From Strigamia acuminata (Eukaryota; Arthropoda; Chilopoda; Geophilomorpha; Linotaeniidae), in assembly GCA_949358305.1 (NCBI GenBank), contig OX442318.1, forward strand, positions 5,876,501 to 5,940,500: DNA of 64,000 bases, written 5' to 3'. This document shows positions 1-10,925 of the stretch, one piece after another; position 1 is the first letter of the stretch, and each line of letters begins with the position of its first letter. The position numbers and the translations under genes are program-made. Below the pieces are notes generated by a model, which worked only from the letters and a program-made list of their open reading frames with translations, did not search any database and was not told the origin of the DNA.

Positions 1-609
1 CAGTAGATTGTCTATTGGCTGCATGCTAGCCTAGATATATGGCTTTTTGCTTTTTGGTGGGGTCGGCAACCTGCAACTCGCAAGCCGCATGCAGCTCTTT
101 CGATGTCAAGATCAAATACCATAATATTGAAACAAAAATGTTAGTTGCTCTTTAAAAACTGGAAAATTTTGTAAATTGGAACTTTTGGCTCTTCCGTCTC
201 AAAAGGTTGGCTCTTCCATCTCAAAGGGTTGCCGACCCCGGCTCTAGCCTGAACTTTTAAAGCCAATATCAGGCCAGAACCAAATTTAAATTTTGGGCTA
301 GCCCAAACTTTTTGGTGCGAACAAGGTATTAGTGCGAGTTCCTTGCCCAAAATTAACTTGTTTAATAATTTTTAAACTAGATAATTTTAATCCAGTTCTA
401 TGAACTAAATAACTGCCAAGATCAGTTCCCACAATTCTATGGGTATAATGTGAATTCAAATTGTTTTTAATTACTGCCACCATTTGGTGCAATGTTTTGT
501 TTCCTCAATCTTACCATAAATGTTCATCCACACGTAACCCTAGTTCTTGAAGTTCCGCCAACGTCAAGAATTCTCATCTTAATGTTATAATATATTTAAT
601 TTCAATTAG
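1..609. other. Intron 1 of family copy 1 with transposon pieces
   Basis: No coding exon is visible here. Bases 1-35 are the reverse complement of about 5328-5360, and about 230-330 is the reverse complement of about 4750-4830, so this is part of the inverted-repeat element also present at 4748-5552. Bases 410-600 match the intron upstream of exon 2 of copy 2 (about 5800-6680), which shows segmental duplication. Exon 1 of copy 1 must lie before the window. Confidence 0.6.
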
Positions 610-1656
610 TTATCGTAGCTGTGGTCTGCTTCGGAGGCTTACCATCTGGAGGTGGAGGTAAAGGACAATCACCACCTAAAGGACCCGCACCACCTAAAGA
701 CCAATTACCGCCCGCTGGAGAATGTAAGAGTTGCGACTCAACAATTAAAAGAGCATTCGATTTGGCAGCGTCGGTTTTAAAAGGGTAAAAACAATCTGAA
801 ATGACATTTATAGATCATATAATTAGTACCTGCATTGTTATTTAAGGATGGAACCAATAGAAATGAAAGATATGTCCATCTGTAAAAAGGTTCTTATTCC
901 GGTAGGACCGAGTACTATGTGTCATCACGGTAAATCTTGCATGATTACCGAACCAAAGCCTAGCAAAGTCCACTGGCAACAGACTGGCTTTATGCTGAAA
1001 AAGTTACATGTTGAATGCCATATTGTCCCACTTAATGAATTCACGTAAGTGAAAGGCTATGACGATTAACACAGGACTTCTTTTCTGCTACGTTGTTGCA
1101 ATATTGCAACTTTCTGCGGACAAATAGTGGTGCCATTAATCGTCTTTTCAGATTTTGATGAAAACGCACTCAGTACACTTGACCTTTAATCACCAGATGT
1201 AAAGTCCTGCTTTAATCGTCATTGGCAAAATGTCTTTGAAATAAAACTAAACTGTCTGTTTTGTTATGCAGAAAAGCTTTGGGGTTGCCACCCATACCAA
1301 TGCCGAGCGTTGACTTGGGTGCGTTCGGAAGTACGACCAAAGTCGAGCAAATAATTGTAGTGGAGGGAAAAGACTTGGTGTTTGATTTTGTTAGTAAAAT
1401 AAATTTTGAGGACGATATTTGTAATGTTACAAAATTGGCGCTGGCGGAAGGAAAGCTGGACACCATAGAAGTTTCCTTGAAAGGCAATGACGTTTTCACA
1501 AAATTGGGTGAACTTATCACTGGACCAAAACCTGTAAGATGTGCATTAGGTCTTGTTGTTCAAATGGTTTTACGTGTGCTTCTGGGTCAACTTATGGGGG
1601 ATCCAAAACTTAAAGAGATAATCACCATATTAAATTGTGGTGACACTGATTATTGA
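610..1656 (+). CDS. Secreted Cys-containing family protein, copy 1 (exons 2-4; exon 1 outside window)
   Basis: Exons are 610-784, 847-1044 and 1272-1656, each bounded by AG/GT sites, with phases 1, 2 and 2. Exon 2 starts with the rest of a hydrophobic signal peptide (VIVAVVCF). A Gly/Pro/Lys-rich linker and a CKSC motif follow. Exon 3 starts MEPIEMKDM and carries CHHGKSC and VECHI. Exon 4 (about 128 aa) ends in a conserved LNCGDTDY tail. With an exon 1 like that of copy 2 the protein would be about 262 aa. AATAAA follows at about 1694. I do not recognise the family and assign no function. The open frame over three exons and the intact splice sites suggest a working gene; its promoter is outside the window. 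Confidence 0.8.
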
Positions 1657-1739
1657 AAATCCTACCTGTAACATGTAAGCTTACTGCAATGACTAATAAA
1701 CGTTTGCAAAGCAAAAATTTTGTGCCTTTCACTTATCAT

Positions 1740-1960
1740 AACTGCAAAAAATTGTTTATAATATTCAGACCCTTCAAGTATTCTTGTCTATCCAAAATCA
1801 TTCATCGGTTCCCACATTCATCTAAAGGTAACTGGAATTTGTAATTTAAAACAAAAATCTTCTATTTATGTTTTATTTCTACAGTTTGGTGTATCAGCCG
1901 TGGACAAACTCCACCGAACAACTCCAAAACTGTGAGTTTTTATTTTTTATTGTGCTTGCT
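1740..1960 (+). pseudogene. Relic of the small heat-shock gene 5' end (unit 1)
   Basis: This stretch matches the 5' flank and first codons of the small-HSP gene at 48.2-48.3 kb, including the segment around CAAGTATTCTTGTCTATCC. The start codon is GTG (about 1906) instead of ATG, and similarity is lost after about ten codons. No alpha-crystallin coding sequence follows. Confidence 0.6.
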
Positions 1961-2046
1961 CCGTTAGACGACAATGAATCTGCGACCAACTCGCTGACCA
2001 CAATACTGCATAGGCAGCCCACATCTCGCTCGCAGTCACAATACTA

Positions 2047-2767
2047 TGGCTTACCAGCTGTGCATTGATGCACATGGTGGACCATTAGAGCGTCTCTTGT
2101 AATAAACTTCTGCTGTTGGCTACCGATTGTGTGTTTTTATTTGAGAATTGTGCTTTAACCTGGCAAATGTGGACGATATGCGTGACGGACAATATTTGAA
2201 ATCTTCCATTGTTTTGGGGACTGCGACTAAGTGGGAAATTTTTTTTTGGAATTTTTGATTAGTGGAAACGTGATTTCCTGGTCCCCCTCTATACCCCCTA
2301 TTTCCCTAACCCTAAAACTTATCATGTTGGAATGTATTTCCAAAATAAATTATTTCTTTTCTTTTGTGTTTCCTCTCTTCCACTTACAAGTATGACCGAA
2401 TAAATTGTCCTAATTGAGGATTAGCTTGGTTGCCTCAATAGTTTTAGGTTACAAAGCTGAGTTACAATGCTGAGTAGACTAATGTTTCAGACCTTTTTTC
2501 TCAAAACCTTTCAGTAAGAAATAATTTTTTTAAGAACAGTTCTAGACTGATTGGATGATGCTCTACAACTTTCTAATTCACTTTTTTTCTCTATCTGTCA
2601 CGGTTCTCGACTTACAATATGGATGACCTTGACGATGACCTCTGAGGTCAAGTTTGATGTCATAATTGGATTTCCCCCAAAAACTACCCTTACAATCATT
2701 TTGCTAAATCAACAACTAAAACAGTTTGGAAATTATTTACTGTGAACCATACTTTTTTTCCACCCTG
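2047..2767. mobile_element. Partial copy of the CAGGGTG-terminus inverted-repeat element
   Basis: 2047-2300 is nearly the same as 11838-12060, inside the complete element at 10926-12104. The right terminus CACCCTG ends at 2767, followed by TA. The downstream flank (TTTTTTAACCTTATGGGAT) is the same as the flank after 12104, so both descend from one insertion that was later duplicated. Confidence 0.55.
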
Positions 2768-2867
2768 TATTTTTTAACCTTATGGGATATAATTAAATTG
2801 CATTATGATTTCGTGATATTTTTAGCCAAAAGATTTTGCAATTTCTCCCACCAAAGCAATGAATTTA

Positions 2868-2929
2868 TGAACGATGCGAATCTTAAAGAGGTAATCACAT
2901 TATTAAATTGTGGTGACTCTGATTATTAA
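2868..2929 (+). pseudogene. Exon 4 tail of a deleted family copy
   Basis: The last about 20 codons of a family exon 4 (NLKEVITLLNCGDSDY, then stop) are joined directly to sequence that elsewhere lies upstream of exon 1 (2820-2866 matches 12160-12205 and 43195-43245). Everything between promoter region and tail is gone. The usual 3' flank with TAATAAA follows. Confidence 0.7.
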
Positions 2930-2999
2930 AGATTTTACCTGTAGCATGTAAAGTTCACCGCAATGACTAATAAACGTTTGCAAAACAAATTTTTTGTGG

Positions 3000-3445
3000 C
3001 TTTCACTTATCTTAACTGCAAAAAATTGTTTCTAATATCCAAAACCTTCGAGGGTTCTTGCCTATCCAAAATCATTCATCGATTCCCACATTAGAGAGGT
3101 TTTGCCAGGCGTAGGACCGGAACGGCAACTTGTGAAGTAAGCTCCGCCCACCCGTTGCCGTTGTTTTCACGATGTCTGGACCCGCCACTACACGTTAAAA
3201 TCGCGCGCACAACGTGGAGCTTAGCTCCGCTCTATGACGTCAGCACATAAAGTGATGACGTTTCGGGCTTTCCAGGCGTTCCAGTTCCCGTTCCCGTTCT
3301 ACGCCTTGCAGAACCTCTCTATTCATTTAAATTTCAACGGTAACTCGGAATTTGTAATTTCAGAAACTTACATTTATGTTTTTTTTATACAGTTATACTA
3401 TGCTTTACACAAACGGATCCCAATCTAGATCCGCCCAATCAGATA
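3000..3445. pseudogene. Small heat-shock gene 5' flank relic (unit 2), split by a MITE
   Basis: The flank typical of each unit (CCTATCCAAAATCATTCATC) is interrupted at 3093-3320 by an inverted-repeat element and resumes at 3321. No start codon or coding region of the heat-shock gene remains. Confidence 0.5.
3093..3320. mobile_element. 228-bp MITE with about 33-bp terminal inverted repeats
   Basis: Left end AGAGAGGTTTTGCCAGGCGT and right end (reverse complement) AGAGAGGTTCTGCAAGGCGT match for about 33 bp. The element is flanked by ATT on both sides (3090-3092, 3321-3323). The uninterrupted site, CACATTCATTT, is visible in copies 1 and 2. Its GC content is clearly higher than the host DNA around it. 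The 3-bp duplication would suit a Harbinger- or CACTA-type transposase, but no coding capacity is present. Confidence 0.8.
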
Positions 3446-3545
3446 AAACTGAACAGAGTTCAAATATTCTCCCGTAATTTGTTGTGTTCACACCAAAGTT
3501 GATTCAATCAATAAATCAACGTAACCAGTGAGGCAGTGAACACTA

Positions 3546-4111
3546 GGTGCATTCAAAGTTAAAATCCAAATTTGACTTATCATGATCTGAATTATCAATA
3601 ATTCAAACATGAATTTGTGCTTTAAAATGTTAGCAATACTAATCTTGCCTTTGTCTAGGTATGGCTGTTTAGCTAGGTAATGAGCACTGCTCATTTCTTC
3701 AGTCCTTGACCAGTTTATTGCTGGATTCCTCTTTTCATGGTAGACTGATGACTGAGGGCATCCATCTTGAATGACTTAGCTTATTCCAGTGGCCAAGTAA
3801 GTCATGTGCTCAGTCATGGTTGGAGGAATTTATCAATCAGCCACTTATTGACAAGTCATGATGGAGTAACTTATCAATAAGCCACTTATTGACAAGTCAT
3901 GATGGAGTAACTTATCAATAAGCCACTTATTGCAATGAAACTATCATTTCAGTGATGTAAATTACATCATTTCCTGTGGCTGGTAAGAAATTTCAGCCAC
4001 ATCAGCCAAATAATTATTCACTTTATATGGAGTTTAGCCAAATGACTTACATGAATTATTGAAAATTAAGATTATGATAAGTCAAATTTGGATTTTAACT
4101 CTGAATGCACC
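3546..4111. mobile_element. 566-bp TA-flanked MITE with internal 41-bp tandem repeat
   Basis: Ends GGTGCATTCAAAGTTAAAAT and (reverse complement) GGTGCATTCAGAGTTAAAAT form inverted repeats of about 40 bp with TA at both borders. Inside, at about 3845-3935, a 41-bp unit (containing GTCATGATGGAGTAACTTAT) occurs twice in tandem. No ORF of note. Confidence 0.75.
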
Positions 4112-4204
4112 TAATGAATTTTTTAAACTTTATTTAATGAATGTGAATTATAAGACCAAAGAATTAGCTGATTTATTGTATTTCTTGCTGCCAGTTAAAA
4201 AAAA

Positions 4205-4320
4205 TTGGCCGTATTTTCTTACGATGAAAACACACTCAGTGCACTTGATCTTCAAACTGACTGTTTTGTTATGCAGGAAATAATTCTTTTCTATTAAAAT
4301 ACCATCCATTCAATATGAGG
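4205..4320 (+). pseudogene. Exon 4 start relic of the secreted family
   Basis: It resembles the intron 3/exon 4 junction of copy 3 (9640-9740): the same GTTTTGTTATGCAGGAAA acceptor context and AAAATACCATCCATT. The reading frame breaks at once (GGAAATAATTC) and the rest of exon 4 is missing. Confidence 0.55.
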
Positions 4321-4545
4321 TGGTGGAATATTGAAAAGAAAGAGCAATCATTTGACTGAGAATTTTCGATGTGGATGTACACAAGCCATGCGTTATTTGT
4401 TCAAAAATCACATGGTCTATTTCCTAACATCGCATGCAAGTGATGAAAGAAAATTTCGTATTTATTAATTCTAAGTTAGAAAATAACAAAGCTCCATTTC
4501 TATATACATTTCAATTACATATACATAACAATGAAAATGTAAGCA

Positions 4546-4553
4546 TATAAAAG
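4546..4553 (+). promoter_or_regulatory. TATA box of family copy 2
   Basis: TATAAAAG, followed by a GCATTCATC context, lies 96 nt before the copy 2 start codon. The same TATAAAAGCATTCA block precedes exon 1 of copy 4 (12584), and a degenerate form precedes the orphan exon 1 (43470). Confidence 0.65.
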
Positions 4554-4641
4554 CATTCATCGATATTTAAGTTGCCATTGCTGTTTGATACAGTTATAAG
4601 ACGACTCATATTCACCTCAGTGTAATTTCTTAAACACAACA

Positions 4642-7600
4642 ATGTTGAAGCTTGCAGTTATCTTGTCAGCAGGTAAGATATCATCTAACAATCCAATAGT
4701 AAGGTCAGTGGTAAATCTAGACTGATTGGAGCTCTGAGGCTAATACATTGTTCGCACCAGAAAATTTGGGCTAGCAGAAAATTTAAATGTGGTTCTGGCC
4801 TGATATTGGCTTAAAAGGTTTAGGCTAGAGCATTCGCACTAAAATGCAAAAAGCCACATACCTACCATCTTCCCTCGAATATAACGTCATGATGTTGTAT
4901 TCAAGTTTTTTCAAAAATCGCCGTTTTCAAAAGTTTTAGCCATTTTTCGAATATAACGTCACTTCGAATATAACAACATGACGTTATATTCGAATACAAC
5001 TTCAGGACGTTATATTCGAGTGCATTGACGGGTGAGATGCCAGGAAGCGTTGCGGGTGCGCTTTTAACAGGCGCAATGCCGAAAAAAACAAATTTGACAC
5101 GAATTAGACACGAATTTGACACGAATTGGACATGAATTTGTAAAATAAATTGGATACGAATTTGACACGAATTGTAAAACGAATTTGACACGAATTGTAA
5201 AACGAATTTGGCACCAATTGTCCAATTTACGTGCTCTATTTCTGATTTTTCTGATTTTTCAGAAGTTGCATGAAAAAGTATGAATATAACGTCATGACGT
5301 TATATTCGAGGGAAAACGATAGGCTAGGATGCAGCAAATAGACAATCAACTGACCATGTTGCGCACAGAATTGTGGGAAGTGACCTTGGCAGTTATCTAG
5401 TTCTTTGGCAATTATCTAGTTCACACAACTGGATTAGAATTATCTACTTAAAATTTTTTTATAACTAGTTAATTTTGGGCTAGATGCGTTCGCACCAAGA
5501 ACCAGAACTAGATTTAAACTTTGGGCTAGCCCAAACTCTCTGGTACGAACAAAATATAAGTGTGTGTACCGTGACACACTTAACTCACTTGAACATACGT
5601 ATATTTTTTTCTGGGGGGGGGGGGCTTAAAGCTTTGTGTCTCATCAGCTTTATAGTAGATCCGCCCCGAGTGATCTAACCTAATTACCCATTCGCAACCA
5701 GAAAGCTTAGGCTAGCTTAACATTTAAATCTAGTTCTTATTGCAAACGCATCCAGCCCAAAATTATCTTGTTTAATAATTTTTAATCCAGTTGTGTGAAC
5801 TAAATAACTGCGAAAGATCGAGATAACTGCCAAGATCAGTTCCCACAATTCTATGGGTAAAGTGTGAATTCAAATTGTTTTTAATTACTGTCACCAGTTG
5901 GTGCTATGTTATGTTTCCTCAATCTTACTACAGTTGAAACTCTTTATAACGAATAGCAAGGGACCGGAAAATCGATTCGTTATAACGAGAGTTCGTTAAA
6001 ACAAATTAACTAAAAAAAAAAAATTTTATCATAAATAATACGGAGTAATATTTATTTATAAACATGCAAGTTTCATTTTTATTTTATCCCAATTCTTTAG
6101 AATTGATGAAAATTGTCGAACCAGACAAATTAAACTCATCTACTACAATTTATGGTGTCTTGCCATTGTCACTGGCATTTATAATGTTCAAATTGTCCTG
6201 AATCGAACTTGCCTTTTGTTTGGCAGCCATTTTAAAACATTAAATTTTTCATTTTTCTTTGGTGTCTAAATATGGGCATCGGATGTTGTGAGTCTCAGTT
6301 TTGAAAATTCGTTATAACAAGAGCTTGTGGGTATTACAGTGTACATAAAAACTTGTTTGTCATGACGAATAATTTGTTATATTGAAATTCATTATATCGA
6401 AAATATTTAACATGGCCAACCAAATCATTTATAACAATTCGTTACATCGATAATTCGTTATATCGCGATTCGTTATAAAGAGTTTCGACTGTATAAATGT
6501 TCATCCATATGTAACCCTAGTTCTTATTGTGCAAGTAAAAACCTCTTTTTACTGCAAGTAATAACAATTTAACTTTGAGGTGAGGGAGGCGAATATATTT
6601 TTGCAGGGCAGTCGGAATATTGAAGTTCCGCCAACGTCAAGAATTCTCATCTTAATGTTATAATATATTTAATTTCAATTAGTTATCGTAGTTGTGGTCT
6701 GCTTTGGAGGTAAATCTGGAGGACGCAAAGGACAATCACCACCTAAAGGATACTCACCACCTAAAGACCAATTACCGCCCGCTGGAGAATGTAAGACTTG
6801 CGACGCAACAATTAAAAAAGCATTCGAGTTGGTAGCGTCAATTTCAAAAGGGTAAAAACAATCTGAAATTACTTTTATAGATCGTATAATTAATACTAGT
6901 ATTGTTATTTAAGGATGGAACCAATGGAAATGAAAGATATCACTATCTGTAAAAAGATTCTTGTCACGATAGGACCGAGTACCATGTGTCACCACGGCAA
7001 ATCTTGCATGATTACCGAACCAAAGCCCAGCAAAGTCCGCTGGCAACAGGCTGGCTTTATGCTGAAAAAGTTACATATTGAATGCCATATTATCCCACTT
7101 AACGAATTCTCGTAAGTGAAAGGCTATATGACGATTAATACAGGACTTCCTTTCAGCTATTCTTGCAGCTATTATTTCCATAGTCCATACTACAGTCAAA
7201 ACTCTTTATAACGAATCGCAAGGAACCCGAAAAATCGATTCGTTGTAACGAGAATTCGTTATATCGAAATTCTTTAACATGGTGTTCTATGGCCAGTCAA
7301 CCAAACCAGCCATTTTTAGGTATTAGTTATATAGATAATTCGTTATATCGCGATTCGTTATAAAGAGTTTCGACTGTAGCATGATACCAACACCATCCGT
7401 TGTTGTTGCAATATTACAACTTTCTGCGGACAAATGGTGGTGCCATTAATCGTCTTTTCAAATTTTGATGAAAACACAGTCGGTGCACTTGATGTAAAGT
7501 CCTGTTTTAATCGTCCTCAGCTAAATGTCTTTGAAATGAAATTAAACTGTCTGTTTTGTTATGCAGAAAGGTTGTGGGGTTGCCCATACCAATACCGAAC

Positions 7601-7948
7601 ATTAAGATACCCTTCATAGGAAGTACGACCGAAGTCGAGCAAATAATTATAGTGGATGGAAAAGATTTGGCTTTTGATTTAGTTAGTAAAATAAATTTTG
7701 AGGACGATATTTGTAATGTTACAAAATTGGCCATGACGGAAGGGAAGCTGGACACCATAGAAGTTTCTTTGAAAGGCAATGCGTTGTTCACAAAATTGGG
7801 TGAACTTATCACTAAACCAAAACTTGTAAGATGTGCATTAGGTCAGGTTGTTCAAATAGTTTTACGTTTACTTCTGGGTCAATTTATGGGCGATCCAAAA
7901 CTTAAAGAGGTAATCACATTATTAAATTGTGGTGACACTGATTATTGA
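4642..7948 (+). CDS. Secreted Cys-containing family protein, copy 2 (complete)
   Basis: Four exons: 4642-4672, 6683-6851, 6914-7111 and 7567-7948, phases 1, 2, 2, all GT-AG, giving 259 aa. Exon 1 (MLKLAVILSA) plus the start of exon 2 (VIVVVVCF) make a signal peptide of about 18-20 aa. A PPK-rich linker leads to CKTC; exon 3 carries MEPMEMKDI, CHHGKSC and IECHI; exon 4 ends LNCGDTDY. The first intron is 2 kb long because at least three inverted-repeat elements sit in it, and intron 3 holds another. Alternating Val/Ile and Lys/Asp runs in exon 4 suggest a beta-rich lipid- or ligand-binding fold, which is inference. I do not recognise the family by name. Confidence 0.8.
4748..5552. mobile_element. 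Inverted-repeat element, TTGTTCGCACCAGA family
   Basis: The ends (TTGTTCGCACCAGAAAATTT on the left, TTGTTCGTACCAGAGAGTTT as reverse complement on the right) match over about 50 bp, including GGGCTAGC. The element has no ORF and contains a second element at 4871-5313. Further pieces of the family lie at 230-330 and about 5690-5760. Confidence 0.65.
4871..5313. mobile_element. Nested element with palindromic TCGAATATAACGTCATGACG ends
   Basis: TCCCTCGAATATAACGTCAT begins it and its reverse complement ends it. The 30-bp palindrome around ATAACGTCATGACGTTAT occurs several times inside. 5095-5220 is a degenerate tandem array of GACACGAATTGTAAAACGAA-type units. A diverged relative with ACACCATGGTGT at its centre lies at 50935-51075. 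Confidence 0.65.
5931..6491. mobile_element. 561-bp TA-flanked MITE, CAGTYGAAACTCTTTATAAC family
   Basis: Inverted repeats of about 26 bp (CAGTTGAAACTCTTTATAAC and, from the right end, CAGTCGAAACTCTTTATAAC) with TA duplications, as in Tc1/pogo-type elements. Copy 1 shows the matching site without the element (AATCTTACCATAAATG, about 507-522). Intron 1 of copy 2. Confidence 0.85.
7193..7376. mobile_element. 184-bp MITE of the same CAGTC...TTTATAAC family
   Basis: CAGTCAAAACTCTTTATAAC at the left and CAGTCGAAACTCTTTATAAC from the right, TA on both sides. An internally deleted relative of the element at 5931-6491, in intron 3 of copy 2. Confidence 0.85.
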
Positions 7949-8039
7949 AAATCTTACCTGTAACATGTAAGCTTACCGCAATTAATAAACGTTTGCAAAG
8001 CAAAAATTTTTTGGCTTTCACTTATCTCAACTGCAAAAA

Positions 8040-8600
8040 AATCAGACCCTTCAAGTATTCTTGTCCATCCAAAATCATTCATCGGTTCCCACATTCATTT
8101 AAAGGTAACTGGAATTTGTAATTTAAGAAAAAAATATTGCAAGGCACAACCAACGACCTTTCAAGTGCTACTCCGCTTGCCAGGAAGAGTTGCTGATCCC
8201 TTAATGGATGCAAGCAGAATGGGCTAATGGTTGATCGACCATTTATGCGGCCCTTCTCCACTCTTGTTCACCATGGTGATGCTTAGGGAATGTAGAGCTC
8301 TACAAGTAGTATTGTTTCTGCGAGCGAGATGTGGGCTGCCTATGTAGTATCGTCGTCAGCGAGTTGGTTGGAGATACATCGTCGTCTAATGGAGATAAGG
8401 CTTGAGACTCTGGCACTGACATTAACACGTGAGAAAAAAACCAACTTGTAAACTGTAAAAATAAAAACTCACCATTTTTGAGTTGTTCAGTGAAGTTTGT
8501 CCACGGCTGATACAACAAATGAAACATAACCAGCGACCACATGGCAAATTTAGTGGGAAATTTGAATTCGACCATAAAAAAAACCAAAAATATGAAAAAT
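8040..8600. pseudogene. Rearranged small heat-shock 5' relic (unit 3)
   Basis: 8040-8110 carries the unit-specific flank in plus orientation. 8290-8590 carries the sequence around the lost start codon (CAGCCGTGGACAAACTTCAC) in minus orientation, so part of the relic is inverted. GTG replaces ATG and no coding region follows. Confidence 0.5.
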
Positions 8601-9069
8601 GAACCGATTAGAACATTTAAAATGTTTCCTGTGCAGAATTTGCTGCTCTTTCAAAGGGTGTCAATAATTTTTTGATCTAAGCTTCATTTTTTTTTATTTG
8701 CTAAAAAACAGTCTGTCCCATTTGTCAAATTTTAATTCTGGATTCTAATTTCACACGGATACAGCATAAAAACCGTTTTCCAAAAACATGTAGTTTTTTA
8801 TTTACTTGTTTATATTTATTCGTTCACGCTGCAAATGCATTTTTTTTTGGGAATTTAATAATTTGTTGTATTTTATGATTTTTGATCCCTGAATAAATTC
8901 TATTGTAAAAAAATAACATTTTGGTCCCTGAATAAATTTGTTGTCAAAAATAACAGTTTAATTTTAAGCTGGTAGAAGGCAAATATATTTTTACAAGGGA
9001 ACTGAAAAGTTTAAGTTCCGCCATCGTCAAGAATTCTCACGATATATAAACATTTAATTTTAATTTTAC

Positions 9070-10069
9070 TTATCGTAGTCGTGCACTCTCACGAACAATA
9101 TTCACCACCTAAAAGAGAATGTAAGACTTGCGATGATACAATTAAAACAGCAGCATTCGAAACAATGTCATCATTTGGAAAAAAGTAAAAACAGTCTAAA
9201 ATTTTACATTTATAGATCACATAATTAGTACCTGCATTGTTATTTAAGGATGGAACCAATAAAATTGAAAAATATCGGCCTCTGTCAAAAGATTATCCTC
9301 AATGAATGTCTAACTTGTAAGTTAAGTACCATTGGTCCTAACGGCAAATCTTGCGTAATTGCCAAACCCAACCCTAGTAAAGTCCACTGGCAAGTGACTA
9401 TGTTTATAGTGAAAAAGCTACGTGCTGAATGTCATTTGATTCCATTCAAAGATTTCATGTAAGTGAAAGCTAGGACGATTAATGCAGGACCTACCATCCG
9501 CTAATTTTGTCTGTGTGAATTCAAGTCCTCTATTGAATTAACAATACACAATTTGATGACAAAGAAAACTTATAATAATAAAGCCCTTAATCATAACAGC
9601 GAACTTTCTGTCGTGCCATTAATCGTCCTTTAAGAATTTGATGATAAAACACTCAATGCACTTGACCTTTAAACTGTCTGTTTTGTTACACAGGAAACAA
9701 TTCTTTAATATTAAAATACCGTCCATTGACTTGGGTATTCTCGGAGGTACGCACAAAATTGACTAAATAATTGGAGTGGTTGGAAAAGACTTGATTTTTG
9801 ACTTTGTTAGTAAAATGAATTTTACAGACAACACTTATAATATTACAAAATTGTCAATGACGCAAGCAAAGATGGACAGCATAGAAGTTTCCTTGAAAGG
9901 CGATTCGATATTCGCAAAATTGAGTGGACTTATTACTAGCTCAAAAGATGTCAGAGTTGCATTAGGTGCTATTGTCAACATAGCTTTACGTTCATCAATT
10001 ATTCGATGTCTTGCCGGTCCGGAGCTTAAAGTCACCATGTCACAGTTAAATTGTGGTAACACTAATTAG
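9070..10069 (+). pseudogene. Secreted family copy 3, pseudogene
   Basis: Exon equivalents are 9070-9184, 9249-9458 and 9694-10069. Three defects are visible. No exon 1 or TATA block lies upstream. The exon 2 acceptor AG is changed to AC (9068-9069). A stop codon at 9764-9766 replaces the Gln codon of the other copies. After that stop the frame stays open to LNCGNTN at 10069, so decay is recent. Exon 3 has about four extra residues (LNECLTCKLST) with two added Cys. Confidence 0.8.
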
Positions 10070-10179
10070 TAAAAATCGTACCTGTAGCGTGTAAAGCTTA
10101 CCGCAATGACTAATAAACGATTGCACAACAAAATTTTGAGGCTTTCACTTATCTTAACTCCAAAAAATTGTTTGTAATA

Positions 10180-10345
10180 TTCTAAACCTCCAAGTGTTCT
10201 TGTCTATCCAAAATCATTCATCGATTCACACATTCATTTAAAGGTTCCTTAAACTTGTAATTTAAAAAATCTTGCATTTATGATTCATTTATACAATTAG
10301 GTATATCAGCCATGGACAAATTAAACCGAACAACTCCAAAATGGT
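10180..10345 (+). pseudogene. Small heat-shock 5' relic (unit 4) with ATG kept
   Basis: It matches 48185-48310, including TCTTGCATTTAT and a start codon at about 10312 (MDKLNRTTPK). A GTGAGT follows directly and the alpha-crystallin region is absent. This is the best-preserved of the relics. Confidence 0.6.
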
Positions 10346-10925
10346 GAGTTTTTATTTTTATTGTTTCTCTTTTTCTCATGACTTTTCCCATTGCTCGCTC
10401 CTTTAGCTCACGATAGTAGTGATGGCTTCGCAGCCCATGTGAACAAGAGTGGTGAAGGGCCCCATCCAAACTGATCGGTCAAACATTACCCCATTCTGTT
10501 TGCATCTTTCCCATTGGTCCGTGAAAGGATCGACAACTCCTCCTGGCAAGCAGAGTAACACTTCACAGATTGTCTTTCTAAAAGTAGGTTCACACTTGTG
10601 TTCACACTAGACACAACACAAAAAAACTGATGCAACGCAAGCTGCTTGCATCCAAATATTCTTGATGTTGACGCCAATTCCTGCTTCAACTTCAAGTTGA
10701 AGTTAGCAATGCAACGCATATTGCCACTAAATTGTAGCATTTGGCATGGTCTTTTCAGTGAATAAAATGTTTTGTGTATTACTTAGACTGGGAGCCAAGA
10801 TTCCAGGGCTCCTCTTGAGTGTGGAAAGAGTATAGTATAGTAGATCCGTTCATTGCTGTGGTGGGAGACATTGCAAAATCTGTGATTATAATCAAGTATG
10901 TACATGTACAGTATATTGTAAAATA
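10346..10925. other. Intergenic, nothing recognised
   Basis: No convincing exon or inverted repeat is seen in this stretch. It lies between a heat-shock relic and the TA-flanked element that starts at 10926. Confidence 0.4.

Noticed and set aside
9776-10069. A short free-standing gene inside copy 3 starting at an internal ATG-like codon
   Set aside because: It is simply the rest of exon 4 after the premature stop at 9764-9766.
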